Below are positions 36,898 through 48,001 of a stretch of 64,000 nucleotides of DNA, in pieces (positions within the stretch are counted from its first letter, which is position 1; every line of letters starts with the position of its first letter). A model generated the notes under the pieces. That model saw only the letters and a list, made by a program, of their open reading frames with translations. It made no database searches and had not been told where the DNA came from. Origin of the DNA: Serratia sp. Ag1 (GTDB lineage Bacteria > Pseudomonadota > Gammaproteobacteria > Enterobacterales > Enterobacteriaceae). Where the stretch lies: assembly GCF_000743355.1 (NCBI RefSeq), contig NZ_JQEI01000030.1, forward strand, positions 79,559 through 143,558, given 5' to 3'. The position numbers were made by a program, and so were the translations under genes.

Positions 36898-37953
36898 TTG
36901 AACGTCGCAACACAAGAAATCCTGTTAGAGCCCGCAGACAACCAGCGCCTGCTGAGCCTGTGTGGCCCGTTTGATGACAACATCAAACAGCTCGAACGCC
37001 GGTTAGGCATTGAAATCAATCGCCGTGACAACCGCTTCAAGCTGGTCGGTAAAAACCTGTGCGTGGTTGCCGCCGCCGATATCCTGCGCCATCTGTACGT
37101 GGATACCGCCCCGATTCGCGGGGTGATCCCGGATATCGATCCAGAACAGATCCACCTGGCGATCAAAGAGAGCCGAGTGTTGGAACAGGTTGCCGACCGC
37201 GTGCCGGATTACGGCAAATCCGTCACCATCAAAACCAAGCGCGGCATGGTTAAGCCACGCACCCCCAATCAGGCGCAGTACATCGCCAATATTTTCGCTC
37301 ACGATATCACCTTCGGTATCGGCCCGGCAGGCACGGGTAAAACCTACCTGGCGGTTGCCGCTGCCGTCGATGCGCTGGAGCGTCAGGACATCCGCCGTAT
37401 CCTGCTGACCCGCCCGGCGGTTGAAGCCGGTGAGAAACTCGGCTTCCTGCCGGGGGATCTGAGCCAGAAGGTCGATCCCTATTTGCGGCCGCTCTACGAT
37501 GCCCTGTTCGAAATGCTGGGCTTTGAGCGCGTAGAAAAGCTGATCGAGCGTAACGTGATCGAAGTCGCCCCGCTGGCCTATATGCGTGGTCGTACCCTGA
37601 ATGACGCCTTTATCATTCTGGACGAAAGCCAGAACACCACCATCGAACAGATGAAGATGTTCCTGACGCGCATCGGTTTTAACTCAAAAGCGGTGATCAC
37701 TGGTGATGTCACCCAGATCGATCTGCCACGCAACCAGAAATCCGGCCTGCGCCACGCAGTAGAAGTGCTGTCTGAAGTGGAAGAGATCAGTTTCAACTTC
37801 TTCCACAGTGAAGACGTGGTGCGCCACCCGGTTGTCGCTCGGGTGGTGATCGCCTATGAAGCCTGGGAGGCCGCCGAGCAGAAACGCAAAGACGCCATCG
37901 CCGAACAACGTAAGCGTGAGGCAAATATTGCTTCTGAGCAGGAGGCACCATGA
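36898..37953 (+). CDS. ybeZ: PhoH-like ATPase YbeZ
   Basis: A 351-residue PhoH-family P-loop protein (E. coli YbeZ 346). The N-terminal KH-like region ([19 protein letters not shown]) precedes the ATPase with Walker [16 protein letters not shown] (about 141-155) and Walker [10 protein letters not shown]. It works with the RNase YbeY in ribosome quality control. I chose the TTG at 36898 because it gives [14 protein letters not shown], aligned with E. coli MNIDTREITLEPAD. A further TTG at 36886 is less likely. It overlaps ybeY by four bases (ATGA) and leads ybeZYX-lnt. Confidence 0.95.
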   Translation: MNVATQEILLEPADNQRLLSLCGPFDDNIKQLERRLGIEINRRDNRFKLVGKNLCVVAAADILRHLYVDTAPIRGVIPDIDPEQIHLAIKESRVLEQVADRVPDYGKSVTIKTKRGMVKPRTPNQAQYIANIFAHDITFGIGPAGTGKTYLAVAAAVDALERQDIRRILLTRPAVEAGEKLGFLPGDLSQKVDPYLRPLYDALFEMLGFERVEKLIERNVIEVAPLAYMRGRTLNDAFIILDESQNTTIEQMKMFLTRIGFNSKAVITGDVTQIDLPRNQKSGLRHAVEVLSEVEEISFNFFHSEDVVRHPVVARVVIAYEAWEAAEQKRKDAIAEQRKREANIASEQEAP

Positions 37954-38423
37954 GCCAGGTTATTCTGGATCTTCAAATCGCCTGTGCCGACAGCCAGGGG
38001 TTACCGGATGAAGCCACCTTCCAGCGCTGGTTAGAAAACGTGTTACCGCAGTTTCAGGAAGAGGCCGAAGTCACCATTCGCCTGGTGGATGAGGCAGAAA
38101 GCAATGAGCTGAATCTGACTTACCGCGGTAAAGATAAGCCCACCAACGTGCTGTCGTTCCCGTTCGAAGCACCACCGGGGATTGAACTGCCACTGCTTGG
38201 CGACCTGATCATTTGCCGTCAGGTGGTTGAACAGGAAGCCATTGAGCAACAGAAGACGCTTGAAGCACACTGGGCGCATATGGTTGTTCACGGTAGCCTT
38301 CATCTGCTAGGGTATGACCATCTTGAAGATGATGAAGCCGAAGAAATGGAGTCTTTGGAAACCGAGATCATGCAAGGTATGGGTTATCCAGACCCGTATC
38401 TGGCGGAAAAAGACCCCAACTGA
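37950..38423 (+). CDS. ybeY: Endoribonuclease YbeY (16S rRNA maturation)
   Basis: YbeY (157 residues; E. coli 155) is a zinc-dependent single-strand RNase needed for 16S rRNA 3'-end maturation and 70S quality control. The metal motif [11 protein letters not shown] (H3 of the HxxxHxxxxxH signature) and the preceding HMVV are intact. The arginine-containing [17 protein letters not shown] block, typical of the family, is also present. It is translationally coupled to ybeZ by an ATGA overlap. Confidence 0.97.
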   Translation: MSQVILDLQIACADSQGLPDEATFQRWLENVLPQFQEEAEVTIRLVDEAESNELNLTYRGKDKPTNVLSFPFEAPPGIELPLLGDLIICRQVVEQEAIEQQKTLEAHWAHMVVHGSLHLLGYDHLEDDEAEEMESLETEIMQGMGYPDPYLAEKDPN

Positions 38424-38496
38424 TGTCAGCTTCAGCCCCATCTGGTGCTGAAGCTGACCACCTTAACTCTGACATGAGTGATATTCACTAAACGCC

Positions 38497-39375
38497 ATGA
38501 GCGACGACCATTCACAAAGCAATGACAGCCCCAGTCCCAAAAAGGGGTTTTTTACTCTTATCCTTAACCAGTTATTCCACGGTGAGCCAAAAAACCGTGG
38601 CGATCTGGTCGAGCTGATCCGTGATTCCGAGCAAAACGACCTGATCGATCCCGATACCCGTGACATGCTGGAAGGCGTGATGGATATCGCCGAGCAGCGC
38701 GTGCGCGATATCATGATCCCACGTTCCCAGATGGTGACGCTCAAGCGTAACCAACAGCTCGAAGAGTGCCTGGATGTGATCATCGAATCCGCTCACTCGC
38801 GCTTCCCGGTGATCAGCGAAGATAAAGATCACATTGAAGGCGTTCTGATGGCCAAGGATCTGTTGCCGTTTATGCGCGCCGATTCCGAGCCTTTCAGCCT
38901 CGACAAAGTGCTGCGCCCTGCGGTGGTGGTGCCAGAAAGCAAGCGGGTTGACCGGATGCTGAAAGAGTTCCGTTCGCAGCGTTATCACATGGCCATTGTG
39001 ATTGATGAATTCGGCGGCGTATCCGGCCTGGTGACCATTGAAGATATTCTGGAACTGATCGTTGGCGAAATTGAAGACGAATATGACGATGAGGAAGATC
39101 GTGATGTCCGCCAGCTCAGCCGCCACATGTTTACCGTGCGTGCGCTGGCACCAATCGAAGACTTCAACGAGATTTTCGGTACTCACTTCAGTGATGACGA
39201 AGTCGACACCATCGGCGGCCTGGTGATGCAAGCCTTCGGTCACCTGCCTGCACGCGGGGAAACCATCGAAATCGAAGGTTACCTGTTTAAAGTTGCGATG
39301 GCCGACAGCCGACGCATCATCCAGGTACATGTCAAAATTCCGGACGATTCTCCACAACCGAAACTGGAAGAATAA
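38497..39375 (+). CDS. corC: CBS-domain protein YbeX/CorC
   Basis: A 292-residue cytosolic protein (E. coli YbeX/CorC 292) with two CBS domains (about 65-190; motifs [11 protein letters not shown] and [23 protein letters not shown]) and a C-terminal CorC/HlyC transporter-associated domain (ending [11 protein letters not shown]). It has been linked to Mg2+/Co2+ efflux and, more recently, to ribosome metabolism together with YbeY. It lies between ybeY and lnt; lnt follows after 7 bp. Confidence 0.95.
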   Translation: MSDDHSQSNDSPSPKKGFFTLILNQLFHGEPKNRGDLVELIRDSEQNDLIDPDTRDMLEGVMDIAEQRVRDIMIPRSQMVTLKRNQQLEECLDVIIESAHSRFPVISEDKDHIEGVLMAKDLLPFMRADSEPFSLDKVLRPAVVVPESKRVDRMLKEFRSQRYHMAIVIDEFGGVSGLVTIEDILELIVGEIEDEYDDEEDRDVRQLSRHMFTVRALAPIEDFNEIFGTHFSDDEVDTIGGLVMQAFGHLPARGETIEIEGYLFKVAMADSRRIIQVHVKIPDDSPQPKLEE

Positions 39376-39382
39376 ATCACAG

Positions 39383-40912
39383 ATGGCTAAAGCCTATTTA
39401 CTTGAACGCCAGCGGGTTCGCGCCCTGCTGGCGCTATTGTCAGGTGCCTGCGGCACGCTGGCCTTCTCCCCTTACGATTTTTGGCCTGCCGCCATTGCCT
39501 CGCTGTTTGGCCTGCTGGCGGTTACTCTCAACCGCACGACCCAACAATCTGCCCTGCTCGGCTTTTGCTGGGGGCTCGGCCTGTTCGGCAGTGGTGTGAA
39601 CTGGGTTTACGTCAGCATTGCCGATTTCGGCGGTATGCCGTTTGCCATCAATATCTTCCTGGTTGTGTTATTGGCAGCCTATCTTTCGTTGTATACCGGG
39701 CTATTTGCCGGGTTACTGACGCGAATCTGGCCACGCACCACCTGGTGGCGACTGGCGATTGCTGCACCGGCGCTCTGGCAATTAACGGAGTTCCTGCGCG
39801 GCTGGGTGCTCACTGGCTTCCCTTGGCTGCAGTTTGGTTACAGCCAGATCGACGGCCCGCTGCAAGGTATTGCTCCCCTTCTGGGCGTGGATGCGATCAC
39901 CCTGCTGCTGATGTCCCTCAGCGGCCTGCTGGTGTTTGCCGTAGCGCATCGCCGTGTTATTCCGGCGGTCATTGCGCTTGCCATGCTGTTGTTACCTTGG
40001 CCACTGCGTCAGCTTCACTGGTTTACACCACAACCGGAAAAAACGGTGAAGATCGCCATGGTGCAGGGCAATATTGCCCAGTCAATGAAGTGGGATCCCA
40101 AAGCGCTGGTCAATACGCTGCAAACCTATCTGGATGAAAGCCGTCCATTTATGGGTAAAGCACCGATCATCATTTGGCCGGAATCGGCCATTCCAGACGT
40201 GGAAAGCAACCAGAACGGTTTTCTCACCATGATGGATGACCTGATGCGCGCCAAAAATAGCAGCCTGATCACCGGGATTGTTGATGCGCGTGCGACTCCG
40301 CAAGGCACGCAATTCTTCAACAGTGTGATCGTCTTAGGTGAAGAAACGCCGTACAACTACCCGGCAGCCAACCGCTACAACAAGCACCATCTGGTGCCGT
40401 TCGGCGAATTCGTACCGTTGGAAACACTGCTGCGCCCGCTAGCCCCGCTGTTCGATTTGCCGATGTCCTCTTTCAGCCGTGGCGATTACGTGCAGCCGCA
40501 GTTAAGCGTGCGGGGATTCAACCTGACGGCGGCCATCTGCTATGAAATCGTGCTGGGCCAGCAAGTACGCGATAATTTCCGGCCAGATACCAACTTCCTG
40601 TTGACTATCTCTAACGATGCTTGGTTCGGCCATTCGATTGGCCCGTGGCAGCACTTCCAGATGGCACGCATGCGGGCGCTGGAATTGGGCCGCCCTCTGC
40701 TGCGCAGCACCAATAATGGCGTGACCGCCGTGGTTGGCCCGCAGGGCGAAGTGCAGGCCTCGATCCCGCAATTCACCCGTAAGGTTTTGGCGGTGGATGT
40801 CACCCCAACCACTGGCGTTACGCCATATGCGCGTTTTGGTTCCGCGCCAGTTTGGCTCCTCACGGCCCTGCTGGGCGGTGCGGCGCTGATCGCTCGCTTA
40901 CGCCGTAAGTAA
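39383..40912 (+). CDS. lnt: Apolipoprotein N-acyltransferase
   Basis: Lnt (509 residues; E. coli 512) adds the third acyl chain to lipoproteins in the inner membrane. Several N-terminal membrane spans (about 10-200) precede a periplasmic nitrilase-like domain. Its catalytic Glu lies in [10 protein letters not shown] and its catalytic Cys in [11 protein letters not shown]; a C-terminal anchor follows. I placed the start at the ATG 39383 ([20 protein letters not shown]). The reading frame runs further upstream inside corC, but without family support. It is the last gene of the ybeZYX-lnt operon. Several substrates are encoded nearby (lptE, rlpA). Confidence 0.96.
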   Translation: MAKAYLLERQRVRALLALLSGACGTLAFSPYDFWPAAIASLFGLLAVTLNRTTQQSALLGFCWGLGLFGSGVNWVYVSIADFGGMPFAINIFLVVLLAAYLSLYTGLFAGLLTRIWPRTTWWRLAIAAPALWQLTEFLRGWVLTGFPWLQFGYSQIDGPLQGIAPLLGVDAITLLLMSLSGLLVFAVAHRRVIPAVIALAMLLLPWPLRQLHWFTPQPEKTVKIAMVQGNIAQSMKWDPKALVNTLQTYLDESRPFMGKAPIIIWPESAIPDVESNQNGFLTMMDDLMRAKNSSLITGIVDARATPQGTQFFNSVIVLGEETPYNYPAANRYNKHHLVPFGEFVPLETLLRPLAPLFDLPMSSFSRGDYVQPQLSVRGFNLTAAICYEIVLGQQVRDNFRPDTNFLLTISNDAWFGHSIGPWQHFQMARMRALELGRPLLRSTNNGVTAVVGPQGEVQASIPQFTRKVLAVDVTPTTGVTPYARFGSAPVWLLTALLGGAALIARLRRK

Positions 40913-41390
40913 TTGCTTTTCAGGGCGCAACTGCGCCCTGCCTCACTTCGCGCTCCCCTCTTCTGGCACGTTCCTTGCTTTAATTACCAGGTAACAGGTA
41001 CTGATTGATTTGTACTGACATCGTGCGGCACGTAATGCACAGCGCCAGAGCACAATATGCACCTTCGCAGTGCAATGGCCATTTATTGCATCCATTTGGT
41101 GCGCGTGATGTCGCAAAAAATGAAACAAATTAGTTTCATACCGTTCACAATCGGCTATTTTCTATCGGTAATACGTCTAAGAGTCTCTATACCCAAAATA
41201 ATTCGAGTTGCTTGTAGGCGGCAACTGAATGAATCCCCAGGAGCTTACTCAAGTAAGTGACTGGGGTGAGTGAAGGCAGCCAACACCCAAGCAACTTGAA
41301 GTATGAAGGGTATAAACACGAGCCGTTAATAGCCGCTTTAACCCGATGTTCCTTGAGCTCGGGCAATCACAACATCAGAGGAGTTGGACC
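40913..41390. other. lnt-gltI gap with palindrome and ERIC element
   Basis: A 478-bp gap. A 20-bp palindrome, ATGAAAC-AAATTA-GTTTCAT, lies at 41120-41139 and could be an operator. The ERIC element (41188-41314) occupies most of the space before gltI. No coding sequence is seen. Confidence 0.55.
41188..41314. repeat. ERIC element (intergenic repeat unit), full length
   Basis: Exactly 127 bp with terminal inverted repeats (TATACCC...GGGTATA). The central core AAGTAAGTGACTGGGGTGAG matches the region used for ERIC2 priming, and GTAAGCTCCTGGGGATTCA (reverse strand) matches the ERIC1R region. It is inserted 76 bp upstream of the gltI start and would be in the gltI leader or promoter. Confidence 0.93.
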
Positions 41391-42287
41391 ATGCAAATGC
41401 GCAAATTGGCGTTATCGTTACTGCTGATCGGTATGGCGAGTAGCGTAGCCCATGCGGAAGAATTAACCGGTACGCTGAAGAAAATCAAAGATAATGGTGT
41501 GATTGTTGTCGGCCACCGTGAATCCTCAGTTCCGTTCTCCTACTACGATAACCAGCAGAAAGTGGTGGGCTACTCCCAGGATTACTCCAACCTGATTGTT
41601 GACGCAGTCAAGAAAAAACTGAATGCCCCTAATCTGCAGGTGAAAATGCTGCCAATCACCTCGCAAAACCGTATTCCACTGCTGCAAAATGGCACCTTTG
41701 ACTTTGAGTGTGGTTCCACCACTAACAATCTTGAGCGCCAACAGCAGGCTGCATTCTCCAATACCATCTTCATCGTCGGCACTCGCCTGCTGGTGAAAAA
41801 AGGTTCCGACATCAAAGATTTCAAAGCTCTGGCGGGCAAACCGGTTGTCGTGACTTCGGGCACCACTTCTGAAGTGCTGCTCAACAAACTGAACGACAAA
41901 GACCAGATGAAGATGCGCATCATCAGTGCCAAAGACCATGGTGACTCTTTCCGTACTCTGGAGAGTGGCCGCGCAGTGGCCTTTATGATGGATGATGCCC
42001 TGCTGGCAGGTGAGCGTGCTAAAGCCAAGAAACCTGACCAATGGGAAATCGTGGGTGCACCGCAGTCCAAAGAAGCCTATGGCTGCATGATGCGTAAAGA
42101 CGACGCCGAATTCAAAAAACTGGTCGATGACACTATCGCTCAGGCACAAACCTCGGGTGAAGCCGCCAAACGGTTTGACGTCTGGTTCAAGCAACCGATC
42201 CCACCGAAAAATCTTAACATGAACTTCGAACTGTCTGACGACATGAAGCAACTGTTCAAAGAACCTAACGATAAAGCATTGAACTAA
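41391..42287 (+). CDS. gltI: Glutamate/aspartate ABC transporter, periplasmic binding protein
   Basis: GltI (298 residues; E. coli 302) binds L-glutamate and L-aspartate in the periplasm. The signal peptide is MQMRKLALSLLLIGMASSVA with cleavage near AHA-EE. The mature family-3 solute-binding domain has the conserved block GHRESSVPFSYYDNQQKVVG and the C-terminal NLNMNFELSDDMKQLF. I placed the start at the ATG 41391, after GAGGAGTTGG. It is the first gene of gltIJKL and is followed by a 200-bp structured spacer, which usually keeps the binding protein in excess. Confidence 0.96.
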   Translation: MQMRKLALSLLLIGMASSVAHAEELTGTLKKIKDNGVIVVGHRESSVPFSYYDNQQKVVGYSQDYSNLIVDAVKKKLNAPNLQVKMLPITSQNRIPLLQNGTFDFECGSTTNNLERQQQAAFSNTIFIVGTRLLVKKGSDIKDFKALAGKPVVVTSGTTSEVLLNKLNDKDQMKMRIISAKDHGDSFRTLESGRAVAFMMDDALLAGERAKAKKPDQWEIVGAPQSKEAYGCMMRKDDAEFKKLVDDTIAQAQTSGEAAKRFDVWFKQPIPPKNLNMNFELSDDMKQLFKEPNDKALN

Positions 42288-42440
42288 AAGCCAATTAAAG
42301 CTTAAACAACCGGCTTTTTTGATGACTGGCGATGGGCAGACAGGTCGGCGGGAGGTCGTTCCCCTCCCGCATTCTCCTTCTCAAACAGAACAGCGCACAC
42401 AATAAGCCAGCCAGACTGGCGTGCGCTGCTCCGACTGAAT
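42286..42440 (+). ncRNA. sroC: SroC-like structured RNA in the gltI-gltJ spacer (candidate)
   Basis: In E. coli and Salmonella the sRNA SroC is cut from the gltI-gltJ spacer and sponges GcvB. The same spacer here (200 bp) has three hairpins: AAAAGCC...GGCTTTTTT (42286-42320, terminator-like), GCGGGAGG...CCTCCCGC (42348-42370), and a strong compound stem CAGCGCAC...GTGCGCTG with inner GCCAG...CTGGC (42391-42428). I call it SroC-like by position and structure only; ends are guessed. Confidence 0.45.
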
Positions 42441-42487
42441 AGTCATCACGCTTTAAGGTGCTTTGCACTTGCTTAACGGAGTTTGTT

Positions 42488-43228
42488 ATGTCGATAGATT
42501 GGAACTGGGGTATCTTCCTGCAGCAGGCCCCGTTTGGGAATACCACTTACTTAGGCTGGATTTGGTCTGGCTTCCAAGTCACGGTAGCCCTCTCCGTCTG
42601 TGCTTGGATTATTGCTTTCTTTGTCGGTTCACTGTTCGGTATCTTGCGAACCGTGCCAAACCGTTTTCTTTCCACACTGGGCACGTGTTACGTCGAACTG
42701 TTCCGCAACGTACCGCTGATCGTGCAATTCTTCACCTGGTATCTGGTGATGCCGGAACTGCTGCCTGCCAATCTTGGCATGTGGTTTAAAACCGAGCTGG
42801 ATCCCAATATTCAGTTTTTCGTCTCTTCCATGCTGTGCCTTGGGTTGTTTACCGCGGCCCGCGTCTGCGAACAGGTACGCGCCGGGATCCAATCCTTGCC
42901 GCGTGGCCAACGCGCCGCAGGGCTGGCAATGGGGCTGACGCTGCCACAGACCTATCGTTACGTGCTGTTGCCAAATGCTTACCGGGTGATCGTTCCGCCG
43001 ATGACGTCGGAAATGCTCAACCTGGTGAAAAACTCCGCCATCGCTTCCACCATCGGGTTGGTAGATATGGCAGCCCAAGCCGGTAAGCTGCTCGACTACT
43101 CCGCTCATGCTTATGAGTCCTTTACTGCCATCACTCTCGCTTATATCGGCATTAACGCCGTCATTATGCTGTTTATGCGTATCGTTGAGAGAAAAGTGCA
43201 GTTACCCGGCCATATGGGGAGTAAATAA
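42488..43228 (+). CDS. gltJ: Glutamate/aspartate ABC transporter permease GltJ
   Basis: GltJ (246 residues, as in E. coli) is one of two inner-membrane permeases of the Glu/Asp transporter. Several hydrophobic spans are visible. The cytoplasmic EAA-type loop ([24 protein letters not shown]) contacts GltL. The ATG at 42488 gives [20 protein letters not shown], identical to the family start; the frame upstream is not conserved. The stop overlaps the gltK start by one base (TAATG). Confidence 0.96.
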   Translation: MSIDWNWGIFLQQAPFGNTTYLGWIWSGFQVTVALSVCAWIIAFFVGSLFGILRTVPNRFLSTLGTCYVELFRNVPLIVQFFTWYLVMPELLPANLGMWFKTELDPNIQFFVSSMLCLGLFTAARVCEQVRAGIQSLPRGQRAAGLAMGLTLPQTYRYVLLPNAYRVIVPPMTSEMLNLVKNSAIASTIGLVDMAAQAGKLLDYSAHAYESFTAITLAYIGINAVIMLFMRIVERKVQLPGHMGSK

Positions 43229-43902
43229 TGTACGAATTTGATTGGGGCTCGATTGTCCCGAGCTTCCCGTATCTGCTGCAGGGCTTGGCGGTCACGCTGA
43301 AAATTACCGCGATCGCCATCGTCTTTGGCATCATCTGGGGTACTGTTCTGGCGGTGATGCGCCTATCACCGATTAAACCAATCAGCTGGTTTGCGGCGCT
43401 GTACGTCAACCTGTTCCGCTCCGTTCCGTTAGTTATGGTGCTGCTGTGGTTCTATCTGGTGGTGCCAAGCTTATTACAACAGGTTCTAGGCCTGTCACCG
43501 AAAACCGATATTCGCCTGATCTCGGCTATGGTAGCCTTTTCCCTGTTTGAAGCGGCCTATTACTCGGAGATTATCCGCGCCGGTATTGAGAGCATCTCAC
43601 GCGGCCAGTCTTCTGCGGCGTTAGCGTTAGGGATGACAAATTGGCAATCCATGCGGCTGGTGATCCTGCCGCAGGCCTTCCGTGCCATGGTGCCACTGCT
43701 GTTAACCCAGGGGATCGTTCTGTTCCAGGATACTTCGCTGGTTTACGTGCTGAGCCTGGCAGATTTCTTCCGTACCGCCTCAACCATTGGCGAACGCGAT
43801 GGCACACAGGTTGAAATGATTCTGTTTGCTGGACTTGTCTATTTTGTTATCAGTATCGCCGCATCGGCGCTGGTAAGCTATTTGAAGAAAAGGACTGTTT
43901 GA
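43228..43902 (+). CDS. gltK: Glutamate/aspartate ABC transporter permease GltK
   Basis: GltK (224 residues) is the second permease subunit. It has about five spans and the EAA-type loop [23 protein letters not shown]. Its ATG overlaps the gltJ stop by one base and its TGA overlaps the gltL ATG by one base, giving tight translational coupling and presumably equal subunit amounts. Confidence 0.96.
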   Translation: MYEFDWGSIVPSFPYLLQGLAVTLKITAIAIVFGIIWGTVLAVMRLSPIKPISWFAALYVNLFRSVPLVMVLLWFYLVVPSLLQQVLGLSPKTDIRLISAMVAFSLFEAAYYSEIIRAGIESISRGQSSAALALGMTNWQSMRLVILPQAFRAMVPLLLTQGIVLFQDTSLVYVLSLADFFRTASTIGERDGTQVEMILFAGLVYFVISIAASALVSYLKKRTV

Positions 43903-44627
43903 TGATATCCCTGAAAAATGTTTCTAAGTGGTACGGTCACTTTCAGGTTCTGACCGATTGCACCACCGAAGTCAAAAAAGGCGAAGTGGTGGTGGTCTGT
44001 GGTCCTTCAGGCTCCGGCAAATCTACCCTGATTAAAACGGTCAACGGGCTGGAGCCGATTCAGAAAGGCGATATTCTGGTCAACGGCACGCAGGTTAACA
44101 ACAAGAGCACCAATCTGGCGCAACTGCGTTCCAAAGTGGGCATGGTGTTCCAGCATTTTGAGCTGTTCCCGCATCTGTCGATCATTGAAAACCTGACCTT
44201 GGCGCAGATCAAAGTGCTCAAACGCGACCAAGAAGCGGCGCGCGAAAAGGGATTGAAATTGCTTGAGCGCGTGGGCCTGTCCGCACATGCCAACAAATTC
44301 CCAGGCCAGTTGTCCGGTGGCCAGCAGCAGCGCGTAGCGATCGCCCGTGCGCTATGTATGGACCCGATCGCCATGCTGTTCGATGAACCCACTTCCGCCC
44401 TCGACCCGGAAATGATCAACGAAGTGCTGGACGTCATGGTGAAGCTGGCGCAAGAAGGGATGACCATGATGGTGGTAACACACGAAATGGGCTTTGCCCG
44501 CAAAGTGGCCCATCGGGTGATCTTTATGGATGAAGGGAAAATCGTTGAAGACCGCAACAAAGATGACTTCTTCAACAATCCGCAATCCGATCGTGCCAAA
44601 GACTTCCTGGCTAAAATCCTTCATTAA
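43902..44627 (+). CDS. gltL: Glutamate/aspartate ABC transporter ATP-binding protein GltL
   Basis: GltL (241 residues) is the ATPase of the Glu/Asp importer. Walker A is GPSGSGKST (about 34-42), the Q-loop is [11 protein letters not shown], the ABC signature is [15 protein letters not shown], and Walker B is [15 protein letters not shown]. The switch histidine is in VTHEMGFA. The ATG at 43902 overlaps the gltK stop (TGATG). It ends the operon before a perfect 12-bp hairpin. Confidence 0.97.
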   Translation: MISLKNVSKWYGHFQVLTDCTTEVKKGEVVVVCGPSGSGKSTLIKTVNGLEPIQKGDILVNGTQVNNKSTNLAQLRSKVGMVFQHFELFPHLSIIENLTLAQIKVLKRDQEAAREKGLKLLERVGLSAHANKFPGQLSGGQQQRVAIARALCMDPIAMLFDEPTSALDPEMINEVLDVMVKLAQEGMTMMVVTHEMGFARKVAHRVIFMDEGKIVEDRNKDDFFNNPQSDRAKDFLAKILH

Positions 44628-44634
44628 TTCAACA

Positions 44635-44659
44635 GATGCGCCCCAGCCTGGGGCGCATC
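44635..44659. terminator. Hairpin between convergent gltL and ybeL
   Basis: GATGCGCCCCAG and CTGGGGCGCATC form a perfect 12-bp stem. The single-base centre means the tip must open. Only a loose T-rich tail follows, but the position between convergent genes suggests bidirectional termination. Confidence 0.65.
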
Positions 44660-44669
44660 AATCATTCAT

Positions 44670-45152
44670 TTAAGGCTCAAATGGCCGACGCTGGAACTGA
44701 TCGTGGCCACACTTCGGGCACAGCGGCAACACTTCCGGCGTATAAAACGCCAAATGGTGATGGCATTGCTCACACACCAGATTCCCTAGCCCCACCACTT
44801 CGCCACTGTGATACACGCCGTGATGGCTGACATCCTTGAAGACCTCATGCCATTCCAACTGGGTTTTGTCGGTGATCTCCGCCAGTTCCTGCCACAGGCT
44901 TTCTTTAATCACTCGCATAAATACGCTGTCGGTGAGATCATCCTGGCTCTCTTTATAGCTGCGGGCAAACTCCTCCAGATCGCGGCGCACGGCTTGCGTC
45001 ACCTGCTCCACCTCCGCACGCGTCAATTCACCCACCTCATCCAAACGTTTCTCGGCACTGGCAACCAGTTCGTCGATATCACGTTCCCCATTCTTCAAAC
45101 GTTCCGTCAGAGATGCCACCAACTCACGGTAATACTGAGCAACCTTGTTCAT
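44670..45152 (-). CDS. ybeL: Zinc-ribbon protein YbeL (DUF1451)
   Basis: A 160-residue protein matching E. coli YbeL over its full length. The N-terminal two-thirds are predicted helical and charged (YYRELVASLTERLKNGERDI, and so on). The C-terminal zinc ribbon has CEQC and CPKC pairs in LVCEQCHHHL and PLCPKCGHDQF. Its function is unknown. It lies between gltL and leuS; E. coli has extra genes here (rihA, hscC) that are absent in this window. Confidence 0.94.
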   Translation of the reverse strand: MNKVAQYYRELVASLTERLKNGERDIDELVASAEKRLDEVGELTRAEVEQVTQAVRRDLEEFARSYKESQDDLTDSVFMRVIKESLWQELAEITDKTQLEWHEVFKDVSHHGVYHSGEVVGLGNLVCEQCHHHLAFYTPEVLPLCPKCGHDQFQRRPFEP

Positions 45153-45404
45153 AGTCTCTCCTCGATGAACTGTTGTGACAGGACTTATCCCTTCATTCTA
45201 GCCCTAAAACACTGATGACACTGGGTTGGTGTGACGGATTGGCCGGTTGTGGATCACATCATGGCAATGTTTTTTTTAAATACGCGGCGTCAAGGCGCTT
45301 GGTGTTGTTGCCGGGAGGTCTTATCAGCTATGCTATGCGGATCTAAGTACTCAACAGAATGCTACGGATGTAGCTGTTTCACACCTACAGGACCACCGGC
45401 CGCC

Positions 45405-47987
45405 ATGCAAGAGCAATACCGCCCCGAAGAGATAGAGTCGAACGTACAGCTTCACTGGCAAGAGAAGCAAACTTTCAAGGTTACCGAAGATGCGAGCAAG
45501 GAAAAGTATTACTGCCTTTCCATGCTGCCTTACCCTTCCGGTCGCCTACACATGGGCCATGTGCGTAACTACACCATTGGCGACGTGATCTCCCGTTACC
45601 AACGCATGTTGGGCAAAAACGTGCTACAGCCGATCGGCTGGGATGCTTTCGGCCTGCCGGCAGAAGGCGCAGCGGTGAAAAACAATACCGCACCGGCTCC
45701 GTGGACCTACGACAACATTGAATATATGAAGAACCAGCTGAAACTGCTGGGCTTCGGCTATGACTGGGATCGCGAGATCGCCACCTGTAAGCCTGATTAC
45801 TACCGTTGGGAGCAGTGGTTCTTCACCAAGCTTTACGAAAAAGGCCTGGTTTACAAGAAGACGTCTGCGGTGAACTGGTGTCCGCACGATCTGACTGTGT
45901 TAGCCAACGAACAGGTGATCGACGGTTGCTGCTGGCGCTGTGATACCAAGGTTGAGCGCAAAGAAATTCCACAGTGGTTCATCAAGATCACCGCTTACGC
46001 CGATCAGTTGCTGAACGATCTGGATACGCTGGAAAGCTGGCCAGAGCAGGTGAAAACCATGCAGCGTAACTGGATTGGCCGTTCTGAAGGCGTAGAGATC
46101 ACCTTCAGCGTGACTAACAGCGATGAGCAGGTCACCGTTTACACCACCCGCCCGGACACCTTTATGGGTGCCACCTATGTGGCCGTAGCTGCCGGTCACC
46201 CGCTGGCCCAGCTTGGGGCGGTTAACAACCCGGCGCTGGCCGAATTTATCGACGAATGCCGTAATACCAAGGTTGCCGAAGCCGACATGGCCACCATGGA
46301 GAAGAAAGGCATGGCCACCGGCCTGTTTGCCATTCATCCGCTGAGCGGTGAAAAACTGCCGGTCTGGGTTGCCAACTTCGTCTTGATGGAATACGGCACT
46401 GGCGCGGTGATGGCCGTTCCTGCGCACGATCAGCGTGACTGGGAGTTCGCCACCAAGTATGGCCTGCAGATCAAGCCAGTCATCCTGAATCTGGATGGCA
46501 GCCAGCCGGATATTGCTAGCGAAGCAATGACCGAGAAAGGCGTGCTGTTCAACTCCGGTGAGTTCGACGGCTTAGAGCACGAAGCGGGCTTCAATGCCAT
46601 CGCGGATAAACTGGTCGCGCTTGGCGTTGGTCAGCGTAAAGTCAACTACCGCCTGCGCGATTGGGGGGTTTCCCGCCAGCGTTACTGGGGCGCACCGATC
46701 CCGATGGTGACACTGGAAGACGGCACCGTGATGCCAACGCCAGAAGATCAACTGCCGGTGATTCTGCCTGAAGATGTGGTGATGGATGGTATCACCAGCC
46801 CGATCAAAGCCGATCCTGAGTGGGCAAAAACCACCGTCAACGGCCAGCCAGCGCTGCGTGAAACCGACACCTTCGATACCTTTATGGAGTCGTCCTGGTA
46901 CTACGCGCGTTACACCTGCCCACAGTATGACGAAGGGATGCTGGATCCGGCGGCGGCTAACTACTGGCTGCCGGTCGATCAGTATATCGGCGGGATCGAA
47001 CACGCCATTATGCACCTGATGTATTTCCGCTTCTTCCACAAGCTGATGCGTGATGCTGGCCTGGTGAATTCGGATGAACCTGCCAAGCGCTTACTGTGCC
47101 AGGGCATGGTGCTGGCAGATGCTTTCTATTACACCGGCAGCAACGGCGAGCGCATTTGGGTTTCCCCGGCAGATGCCATCGTTGAACGTGACGAAAAAGG
47201 CCGTATCACCAAAGCCGTCGACCCAGAAGGCCACGAGCTGGTTTACGCTGGCATGAGCAAAATGTCGAAGTCGAAGAACAACGGCATCGATCCACAGCTG
47301 ATGGTCGAGAAATACGGTGCTGATACCGTTCGTCTGTTCATGATGTTTGCCTCACCGGCAGAAATGACGCTGGAATGGCAGGAATCCGGGGTTGAAGGGG
47401 CAAACCGCTTCCTGAAACGCGTCTGGAAACTGGCTTACGATCACGTGGAGAAAGGGGCCGTTCAGCCGCTGGACGTGGCCGCATTGAACGCCGATCAGAA
47501 AGCTCTGCGCCGCGACGTGCACAAAACTATCGCCAAAGTGACCGACGATATCGGCCGCCGTCAGACCTTCAACACCGCGATTGCCGCCGTGATGGAACTG
47601 ATGAACAAGCTGGGCCGCGCGCCACAGGAAACCGAGCAGGATCGCGCCCTGTTGCAGGAAGCTCTACTGGCCGTCGTTCGTATGCTGTATCCATTCACCC
47701 CGCACATTTGCTTCAGCCTGTGGCAGGCGCTGAACGGCGAAGGTGATGTGGATACCGCCGCGTGGCCAGTCGCCGATGAAGCTGCGATGGTAGAAGACTC
47801 CAAGCTGGTGGTGGTTCAGATCAACGGTAAAGTTCGTGCCAAAATCACCGTGGCTGCCGATGCAACCGAAGAGCAAGTGCGTGAACGTGCTGCGGAAGAA
47901 CATCTGGTAGCCAAATATCTGGAAGGGGTCACGATACGCAAAGCGATCTACGTTCCGGGCAAATTGCTTAACCTGGTTGTGGGTTAA
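45405..47987 (+). CDS. leuS: Leucyl-tRNA synthetase
   Basis: LeuS (860 residues, as in E. coli) charges tRNA-Leu. The HIGH-type motif is HMGHVRN (about 49-55, after YPSGRL) and the KMSKS motif is KMSKSKNNG (about 619-627). The CP1 editing domain lies between them ([15 protein letters not shown]). The start at 45405 gives [20 protein letters not shown]; the open frame upstream to 45231 is Cys-rich and unconserved. It leads leuS-lptE-holA-nadD. Its substrate tRNA-Leu(TAG) is encoded at 32871. Confidence 0.97.
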   Translation: MQEQYRPEEIESNVQLHWQEKQTFKVTEDASKEKYYCLSMLPYPSGRLHMGHVRNYTIGDVISRYQRMLGKNVLQPIGWDAFGLPAEGAAVKNNTAPAPWTYDNIEYMKNQLKLLGFGYDWDREIATCKPDYYRWEQWFFTKLYEKGLVYKKTSAVNWCPHDLTVLANEQVIDGCCWRCDTKVERKEIPQWFIKITAYADQLLNDLDTLESWPEQVKTMQRNWIGRSEGVEITFSVTNSDEQVTVYTTRPDTFMGATYVAVAAGHPLAQLGAVNNPALAEFIDECRNTKVAEADMATMEKKGMATGLFAIHPLSGEKLPVWVANFVLMEYGTGAVMAVPAHDQRDWEFATKYGLQIKPVILNLDGSQPDIASEAMTEKGVLFNSGEFDGLEHEAGFNAIADKLVALGVGQRKVNYRLRDWGVSRQRYWGAPIPMVTLEDGTVMPTPEDQLPVILPEDVVMDGITSPIKADPEWAKTTVNGQPALRETDTFDTFMESSWYYARYTCPQYDEGMLDPAAANYWLPVDQYIGGIEHAIMHLMYFRFFHKLMRDAGLVNSDEPAKRLLCQGMVLADAFYYTGSNGERIWVSPADAIVERDEKGRITKAVDPEGHELVYAGMSKMSKSKNNGIDPQLMVEKYGADTVRLFMMFASPAEMTLEWQESGVEGANRFLKRVWKLAYDHVEKGAVQPLDVAALNADQKALRRDVHKTIAKVTDDIGRRQTFNTAIAAVMELMNKLGRAPQETEQDRALLQEALLAVVRMLYPFTPHICFSLWQALNGEGDVDTAAWPVADEAAMVEDSKLVVVQINGKVRAKITVAADATEEQVRERAAEEHLVAKYLEGVTIRKAIYVPGKLLNLVVG

Positions 47988-48001
47988 CACAAGGAGGCAT
48001 T

